Below, one piece after another: positions 36,036 through 39,745 of a stretch of DNA of 39,745 nt (within the stretch, counting starts at the first letter, position 1; each line of letters starts with the position of its first letter). The stretch spans positions 1 through 39,745 of the forward strand of contig JARGFV010000011.1 in assembly GCA_029210545.1 (NCBI GenBank), given 5' to 3'. The translations under genes and the position numbers were made by a program. The notes beneath the pieces were generated by a model. That model had not been told where the DNA came from. It made no database searches and was given only the letters and a program-made list of their open reading frames with translations. The stretch comes from a bacterium (GTDB taxonomy: Bacteria > BMS3Abin14).

Positions 36036-36347
36036 ATGGTTATCGCCGAGATCAGCGTTGTGCCCCTGGGCACGGGAACTCCGAGCCTGAGCCGCTACGT
36101 GGCCGGGTGCGTCGAGGTTCTCCAGGAAACCGGTATCCGATACACCCTTACCCCAATGGGAACCATCCTGGAGGGCACCCTGGAGGAGGTTCTCGAGGTG
36201 GTGAGGCTCCTGCACCGTGTTCCTTTCAACAAGGGTGTCGAGCGGGTGTCGACACGCCTTGTCATCGACGAGCGAAGGGATAAGGATGCCTCTGCGGGCG
36301 ATAAAGTAAGATCTGTCGAGAGCCGTCTGGCCAGTAAAAAGAAATGA
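36036..36347 (+). CDS. Thiamine-binding protein, MTH1187/YkoF-like family
   Basis: The 103-residue protein opens VIAEISVVPLGTGTPSLSRY and continues LQETGIRYTLTPMGTILEGT, LEEVLEVVRLLHRVPFNKGV and RVSTRLVIDERRDK. This matches the small ferredoxin-like MTH1187 (DUF77) family, members of which bind thiamine or related pyrimidines. The C-terminal ~15 residues are Lys/Ser rich. The ATG at 36036 has no strong Shine-Dalgarno because a heptamer array occupies the space. No thiamine biosynthesis or transport gene is nearby. Confidence 0.85.
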   Translation: MVIAEISVVPLGTGTPSLSRYVAGCVEVLQETGIRYTLTPMGTILEGTLEEVLEVVRLLHRVPFNKGVERVSTRLVIDERRDKDASAGDKVRSVESRLASKKK

Positions 36348-36350
36348 TCC

Positions 36351-36424
36351 CGGGAGCCTGTCGGGGCATCCCTGGCATCACGCCATCCGTCTTCACAGCG
36401 TATCGAGGTATTCCGGCACGCTGT
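36351..36424. repeat. Degenerate CTAGGAG-family element
   Basis: The left part GGGAGCCTGTCGGGGCATCC lacks its own pairing arm. The right hairpin ACAGCGT (36395-36401) pairs with ACGCTGT (36418-36424) around TATTCCGG. Order and spacing match the larger elements in shortened form. The tRNA promoter starts directly after it. Confidence 0.65.
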
Positions 36425-36425
36425 C

Positions 36426-36454
36426 TTGACTTGCACCTATGACGGTGCTATCAC
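36426..36454 (+). promoter_or_regulatory. Sigma-70 type promoter of tRNA-Arg
   Basis: TTGACT at 36426-36431 and TATCAC at 36449-36454 are separated by exactly 17 bases, with TGC just before the -10. Transcription would start near 36461, inside a perfect inverted repeat that precedes the tRNA. Confidence 0.7.
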
Positions 36455-36496
36455 GTGGTTTCCGTAACACCGGCAGGTGAACAACGGAAACCACGT
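36453..36496. promoter_or_regulatory. 13-bp inverted repeat in the tRNA-Arg leader
   Basis: ACGTGGTTTCCGT (36453-36465) is the exact reverse complement of ACGGAAACCACGT (36484-36496), with an 18-base loop. It spans from the -10 region to one base before the mature 5' end of the tRNA. Confidence 0.75.
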
Positions 36497-36497
36497 T

Positions 36498-36574
36498 GCG
36501 CGATTAGCTCAGATGGATAGAGCGTTGCCCTCCGGAGGCAAAGGCCGCAGGTTCGAATCCTGCATCGCGCGCCA
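36498..36574 (+). tRNA. tRNA-Arg (anticodon CCG)
   Basis: A complete 77-base cloverleaf: acceptor GCGCGAT/ATCGCGC, D-stem GCTC/GAGC, anticodon stem TTGCC/GGCAA with loop CTCCGGA (anticodon CCG, reads CGG), T-arm GCAGG-TTCGAAT-CCTGC, discriminator G and an encoded CCA. It stands alone, with a promoter upstream and a terminator 1 base downstream. Confidence 0.97.
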
Positions 36575-36575
36575 T

Positions 36576-36618
36576 GCAAAAAAGGAAGCCGTCCTTCATG
36601 GGCGGCTTTCTTTTTTGC
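36576..36618 (+). terminator. Terminator of tRNA-Arg
   Basis: GCAAAAAAGGAAGCCG pairs with CGGCTTTCTTTTTTGC around a TTCAT loop. The right arm ends in six T. The arms are symmetrical enough to work in both directions. Confidence 0.85.
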
Positions 36619-36676
36619 ACTGATATCTGCGATACAGGGTGAGAACCTGATGACCGTAGGTCAAGACATCCTGGCG

Positions 36677-36853
36677 TCAGGCAGCATCAGCGCCGCCGGG
36701 GAACTTGACGGCCGGCACCGATATCGTAGGGACCCGGATCCTCTTGAGGACCTTGTGGGCCACGTCCCCCATGAAGGTGTGTTCCGTCAGCCCCTTGCCG
36801 TGGGTCCCGATGATCAGCATGTCGGCATGGTCAGAAAGCGCGAAGGTGCACAG
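36677..36853 (-). pseudogene. Universal stress protein (UspA) C-terminal remnant
   Basis: On the minus strand the segment reads SDHADMLIIGTHGKGLTEHT, then FMGDVAHKVLKRIRVPTISV and a natural TGA at 36679-36677. This is the C-terminal third of a UspA-type protein, with the nucleotide-binding GTHG and the G-x9-type region and the strand VPTISV. No start codon or N-terminal part can be found upstream. The frame meets TAA soon after the similarity ends near 36850, and repeats follow. A decayed gene left by deletion or rearrangement. Confidence 0.8.
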
Positions 36854-36859
36854 AATAGT

Positions 36860-37670
36860 CGGTTTATCCGATTAATGCGTACCTGAGTGGTGTCACTTAA
36901 AGGCCCGGAAGAGCATTAACCACGGAGGCATCCCTCGACAAGCTCCTTTCGATCACGCCTGTGGCGTGACTAAGGCAGGCAGGGCAGGCGGAGGACACGG
37001 AGAGGGACACAAATCATGGGATAACCTGCTCCGTCATTCCGGGCAGAGCGAGGCGATGACCCGGAATCCAGCAACGCTTGTCTTCGCGAGCTGACACCTG
37101 GGCGAAGCGATCTCGGTTCCTGTAAAGGCGGCGAGAGCGGATTAACAGCAGCTCAGCCATTCTCAGGCTGAACCACCCTTCCCCTCGGCAGGCTCCGTTC
37201 GACTAGGCTCACGCCAAGCGGGACAGGCGGCAAGCTCTGGGCAGGCAGGGTAACACAGGAAACCTTTGAGCCCTGAGATCTGAGATTTGAGATCTGAGAT
37301 TCGGGTACTGAGATCTGAGATTCCAATCCTGAGTCACGCCGCGGGCGTGATCGAAGGGTGAAAAAATTCCCTCGCTCCCTTGCCCCGGGCTCTCCATCTC
37401 CTGTGGAATCCGTTTGTCTGCTCGGGGGAGGGCATTTTCAAAAAACGAATACCCTCGGCATGCAACTGGCCGTCATCCTCACAGAGCAGCTGGGGGGGGG
37501 AGATCAATAAAGTTTTTCGGCCCACGCGAAGAATGACGCCTGCCGACCTGGCAAAACATGCATCTTTTTAAAGGCACGCCCATTTTAATGCGGTCCCGTG
37601 GACATATCCATCGGCGTTGAAATCGGTGTCGAATCTTGGACTTGCCTTCCATCTTTTGCTATCGTTCTGT
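36860..37670. repeat. Repeat graveyard, no gene seen
   Basis: About 800 bases without a supported gene. It contains diverged CCTCGACAAGCTC/AGGGCAGG repeats (36931-37000, 37177-37250), a GTCATTCCGGGCAGAGCGAG...CCGGAATCCAGC element (37033-37070), TCACGCC...GGCGTGA palindromes (36954-36969 and 37334-37348) and the heptamer array at 37267-37336. A short minus-strand frame at 37334-37525 has no recognisable product. Confidence 0.6.
37267..37336. repeat. Heptamer array (TGAGATC/TGAGATT)
   Basis: Ten units in strict register: TGAGCCC, TGAGATC, TGAGATT, TGAGATC, TGAGATT, CGGGTAC, TGAGATC, TGAGATT, CCAATCC, TGAGTCA. The best regular array of the mixed type in the window. Confidence 0.9.
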
Positions 37671-37747
37671 CTGGTTACTGGTTACTGGTTACTGGTTACT
37701 GGTTACTGATCACTGATCACTGATCACTGATCACTGATTACTGAATC
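37671..37747. repeat. Heptamer array CTGGTTA x5, CTGATCA x4 before the FHA gene
   Basis: Five CTGGTTA, four CTGATCA, then CTGATTA and CTGAATC: eleven units without interruption. The array ends 14 bases before the ATG at 37762. This is the purest array and therefore the most likely to vary in copy number. Confidence 0.95.
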
Positions 37748-37761
37748 GGAGATTCCCCCCT

Positions 37762-38142
37762 ATGGCCAAACTCATCGTCATGTTCAACGAAAAGGTCATC
37801 CGCGAGGTCCACGTGGGCAACGAGCCCGTTAAGGTGGGGCGCGACCCGTCCAACCAGATCAAGCTGGACAACCCGGCGGTGTCCCGGTTCCACGCCGAGA
37901 TCTACCGGCAGGGGTATCCCTTCTTCGTGGAGGACAAGAACAGCACCAACGGGGTGTTCGTCAATGACCTGAAAGTGAGCTGGAAGCAGGGGATCAAGGA
38001 GGGCGACCGGATCACGGTGGGGAAGCACACCCTTTTGTTCAGGGCGGATCCCACCGACTACGGTGAGGGGAAGAACGTGAGCCTCGCGGACATCGACGGG
38101 ACGATCGCCCTGGACTCATCGAAGGCAGGGAAGAAGAGATAA
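37762..38142 (+). CDS. FHA-domain protein
   Basis: The 126-residue protein is almost entirely one forkhead-associated domain, which binds phosphothreonine peptides. VKVGRDPSNQIKLDNPAVSR, then FHAEIYRQG and VEDKNSTNGVFVND, carry the conserved GR, SRFH and NSTNG elements at about residues 26, 40 and 59. It has no membrane segment or signal. No Ser/Thr kinase or phosphatase is in the window. The start is preceded by GGAG (37748-37751) at the edge of a heptamer array. Confidence 0.9.
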   Translation: MAKLIVMFNEKVIREVHVGNEPVKVGRDPSNQIKLDNPAVSRFHAEIYRQGYPFFVEDKNSTNGVFVNDLKVSWKQGIKEGDRITVGKHTLLFRADPTDYGEGKNVSLADIDGTIALDSSKAGKKR

Positions 38143-38146
38143 ACAG

Positions 38147-38174
38147 AGTCTAGTGTCTAGGATCTGGTGTCTGG
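38147..38174. repeat. Heptamer array after the FHA gene
   Basis: AGTCTAG, TGTCTAG, GATCTGG and TGTCTGG in register, five bases after the FHA stop. Loosely complementary sequence (CCAGGTCTAAGACC, GTCCAGGACTCG) near 38237-38264 allows the spacer to fold back. Confidence 0.7.
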
Positions 38175-38272
38175 AAAAAACCTGGACCTGGACGTAGTCC
38201 GAGTCTGAAGATAATCCATGAGTCTTTCTTCCGGTACCAGGTCTAAGACCATGTCCAGGACTCGAATTTTCC

Positions 38273-38300
38273 CTTGGATTTCGGACCTTGGATCTTGGAT
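38273..38300. repeat. Heptamer array (CTTGGAT) before 38326
   Basis: CTTGGAT, TTCGGAC, CTTGGAT and CTTGGAT in register. Its degenerate continuation (GGAATCTGGAG) provides the GGAG ribosome-binding site of the next gene. Confidence 0.75.
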
Positions 38301-38325
38301 TAACTTCGGAATCTGGAGTTGATCG

Positions 38326-38592
38326 TTGCCCGGCAGAGACAATCACAAATCCCTGAAAAAGCTAGCCAAGGCCGAGGCGAAGGCGGCCAAGAAGGGGTCC
38401 GTAACTGCCGGGGTCACCGCTCCTTCGTCCGTCCAGCCTGTGCCCGTGCCAGCCGGCGGCAAAACCCCCGCTGAGCGCTCTGCGGAGGCGGCGGAAAAGC
38501 AGCTGCAGCTTCACCGGTGGAAGGTGATCTTCGGGGCCCTGAGCGTCCTGATTGCCCTGGTATCACTAATTACCCTTTTGCTGAAGGGATAA
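38326..38592 (+). CDS. Small tail-anchored membrane protein
   Basis: An 88-residue protein of unknown function starting at TTG 38326 with GGAG seven bases upstream. The N-terminal half is basic and Ala/Lys rich (HKSLKKLAKAEAKAAKKGSV), the middle is Pro/Val rich, and a single C-terminal membrane helix (VIFGALSVLIALVSLITLLL) ends two residues before the stop. This tail-anchored layout suggests a cytosolic basic domain at the inner membrane. It lies between the FHA gene and a convergent lgt-type gene. Confidence 0.6.
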   Translation: MPGRDNHKSLKKLAKAEAKAAKKGSVTAGVTAPSSVQPVPVPAGGKTPAERSAEAAEKQLQLHRWKVIFGALSVLIALVSLITLLLKG

Positions 38593-38602
38593 TCAGCCAG
38601 TT

Positions 38603-38672
38603 CAAAGAGCAAAGAGCGAAGCTCGAAGGAAAGCGTCTGCCTTCGTTCTTCGTACTTTGCGCTTCGCGCTAT
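38603..38672. repeat. Heptamer array with complementary halves between convergent genes
   Basis: CAAAGAG, CAAAGAG, CGAAGCT, CGAAGGA, AAGCGTC, TGCCTTC, GTTCTTC, GTACTTT, GCGCTTC, GCGCTAT: ten units. The second half is the complement of the first (CGAAGG/CCTTCG at the centre) and TTTTT follows, so it may terminate the + strand transcript. It overlaps the last codon of the minus-strand lgt-type gene. Confidence 0.75.
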
Positions 38673-39436
38673 CTTTTTACAGCCCCCTGTACCCTCCTGT
38701 TTCTCAAACCTTTAATGATCAGCCAGATTCCCAATCCTGTAACAACAACTGAGAAATACTGGCCCGGCGTGAAACCCAGGTACAGGCGGTCGTCGACACG
38801 AAGGCTGTCGAAGAAGAAGCGGACCGGGGCATAGAGAAGGAAGACCAGGGCGATGTGGAAGGCGCGGAAGGGACGGTAGTTCCGTAGAGTGTAGAGCGTA
38901 ATGGCGATAACTGCAGTCCAGAGGACCTCGTAGAATCCGAGGTTGTGCCGGACCACCCCTGCTCCGTCCGCCATGCCGAGGAAAAAACCGGTCCTGCGTC
39001 CCGGATGATCGAAAGCCGTGGTGCACCCCATGCGAGCCACGACCCAGGCCGGGACGAAGCCGAAGAGCATCGCTTCCAGGTAGGGAAGGGGCGGTATTCC
39101 CTTCCTTTTCAGGTAAAGCCATCCTCCGAAAGTACCCCCGAAAAAACCTCCGTAAGAGGAGATCCCTTTCCATACCATTACGAGAAGAAGGGGGTTTTCC
39201 CTTACCAGGTCATGGTTGTACAGGATGGCCCAGAACAGGTGGGAGATGACGAATCCGATGCCGACGGCCCACAGACCGGCGTCGGCAAGGGTCTGGGTGT
39301 CCAGAGCGGTCCGCTTCGCCCTCCGCAGGGCCAACTGGTAGCCAAGGAGAATGGCCACGGCCACGAAGGCCCCGAAGGGGTGGATCTTCAGGGGGCCGAT
39401 GATCGTGATGGTGGGCAGGGTGAGGTTTGGGAGCAT
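38669..39436 (-). CDS. lgt: Prolipoprotein diacylglyceryl transferase family protein
   Basis: A 255-residue polytopic membrane protein with about seven hydrophobic segments. It starts LPNLTLPTITIIGPLKIHPF. GISSYGGFFGGTFGGWLYLK is the family block with the catalytic-region YGG. VVARMGCTTAFDHPGRRTGF stands where typical Lgt has GRxGNFxNGE, and YAPVRFFFDSLRVDDRLYLG matches the Lgt C-terminal RFxxE/D region. Lgt attaches diacylglycerol to the lipobox cysteine. The divergent GRxGN motif makes this a variant Lgt-like protein; it could serve the lipoprotein at 27128 or be specialised. Confidence 0.82.
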   Translation of the reverse strand: MLPNLTLPTITIIGPLKIHPFGAFVAVAILLGYQLALRRAKRTALDTQTLADAGLWAVGIGFVISHLFWAILYNHDLVRENPLLLVMVWKGISSYGGFFGGTFGGWLYLKRKGIPPLPYLEAMLFGFVPAWVVARMGCTTAFDHPGRRTGFFLGMADGAGVVRHNLGFYEVLWTAVIAITLYTLRNYRPFRAFHIALVFLLYAPVRFFFDSLRVDDRLYLGFTPGQYFSVVVTGLGIWLIIKGLRNRRVQGAVKR

Positions 39437-39490
39437 TCCTGTCGACAGTCCTGACTGGTGATGGTCACCGGTTTACCAAATGTTGGCAGG

Positions 39491-39522
39491 ACACGGCGAC
39501 GCGGTGACACGGGGACGCGGAG
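39491..39522. repeat. Octamer array (ACACGGCG type)
   Basis: ACACGGCG, ACGCGGTG, ACACGGGG and ACGCGGAG in register, 8 bp. Complementary segments (CTCCGTGTCTCCCC, CTCCGTGTCC) follow at 39536-39569, so the region can fold. It lies upstream of the lgt-type gene. Confidence 0.65.
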
Positions 39523-39617
39523 AGAAGAACTTTTTCTCCGTGTCTCCCCCTCCCCCCATCTCCGTGTCCATATGTTTTCCCGTTTTTCGCTGAATTGCCT
39601 TTCGAAAAACTTAAGCC

Positions 39618-39670
39618 AGGAGTCTGTCAGAGAACCTCCCTGTTTTTTAACAGGGAGGGCACAGACTCCT
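39618..39670. repeat. Palindromic repeat (CTAGGAG family), close copy of 15744
   Basis: AGGAGTCTGT (39618-39627) pairs with ACAGACTCCT (39661-39670), followed by AG to complete CTCCTAG. The interior AGAACCTCCCT...AGGGAGGGC is nearly the same as in 15744-15794. Two compensating changes (GAGCC to GAGTC and GGCTC to GACTC) preserve the stem, which implies selection for the hairpin. The remaining 75 bases to the window end show no gene. Confidence 0.85.
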
Positions 39671-39745
39671 AGCCCGGACTATTCACGAGGTTCTTTTCCG
39701 TTCCGGCGGCGTTGCTGAGTCGTTCGCTTGTGCGGAATACTAAAG

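Noticed and set aside
36650-36886. A 78-codon + strand frame over the usp remnant
   Set aside because: The minus strand shows clear UspA similarity here; the + frame is its complement.
37334-37525. Short minus-strand frame with a mixed-charge product
   Set aside because: No motif, no ribosome-binding site, embedded in repeat-rich DNA; could be a gene remnant but not supportable.
37671-37747. CRISPR-like array
   Set aside because: Units are 7 bp with no spacers, and no cas gene is present. It is a tandem repeat.
36498-37760. Integrated element or prophage at the tRNA-Arg gene
   Set aside because: No integrase, no phage gene and no duplicated tRNA 3' end could be found downstream; only repeats and a usp remnant.

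Overview
The window looks like chromosomal DNA from a Gram-negative, GC-rich bacterium. Outer-membrane and envelope genes (lptD, lgt-type, lepB, two exported protein families) show the diderm envelope. The trpB-accD-folC order, the lepA-lepB pair and the style of the intergenic repeats suggest an uncultured lineage near Desulfobacterota/Deltaproteobacteria. That placement is inference; a phylogeny of the concatenated ribosomal proteins would settle it.

Positions 1-15644 hold the end of tuf and a nearly canonical S10-spc-alpha cluster on the + strand: rpsJ, rplD, rplW, rplB, rpsS, rplV, rpsC, rplP, rpmC, rpsQ, rplN, rplX, rplE, rpsN, rpsH, rplF, rplR, rpsE, rpmD, rplO, secY, adk, map, infA, rpmJ, rpsM, rpsK, rpsD, rpoA, rplQ. 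The striking absence is rplC (L3): rpsJ is followed 14 bases later by rplD. Palindromic repeats sit inside the operon (rplW/rplB and rpsE/rpmD gaps), and a run of back-to-back hairpins separates rpoA from rplQ. A strong intrinsic terminator follows rplQ.

Positions 15800-26300 carry a fused double ECF-type ATPase without its membrane partners, then trpB2-accD-folC-lptD, a small membrane protein, lepA and lepB, all on the + strand. These cover tryptophan synthesis or indole salvage, fatty acid and folate synthesis, LPS export, translation and protein secretion.

Positions 26300-30300 mix repeats with minus-strand genes: a lipoprotein, trmJ and pcnB. A perfect 26-bp palindrome lies in the pcnB leader.

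Positions 30700-36000 carry dnaK and three tandem exported thioredoxin-fold/TPR proteins. All three have lost the CxxC active site (SPRS instead), and two are nearly identical recent duplicates. A thiamine-binding protein, tRNA-Arg(CCG) with a clear promoter and terminator, a universal-stress-protein remnant, an FHA protein, a small membrane protein and an Lgt-family gene close the window.

The most unusual overall feature is in the spacers. Many non-ribosomal spacers are built of degenerate 7-bp (sometimes 8-bp) tandem units, a different sequence in each place but the same period. Several run up to the ribosome-binding site or start of the next gene, and some fold back on themselves. A second system is a family of CTAG-bounded palindromes (GGAGCCTGTCGGAGAAC type) that resembles REP/BIME or MITE elements.
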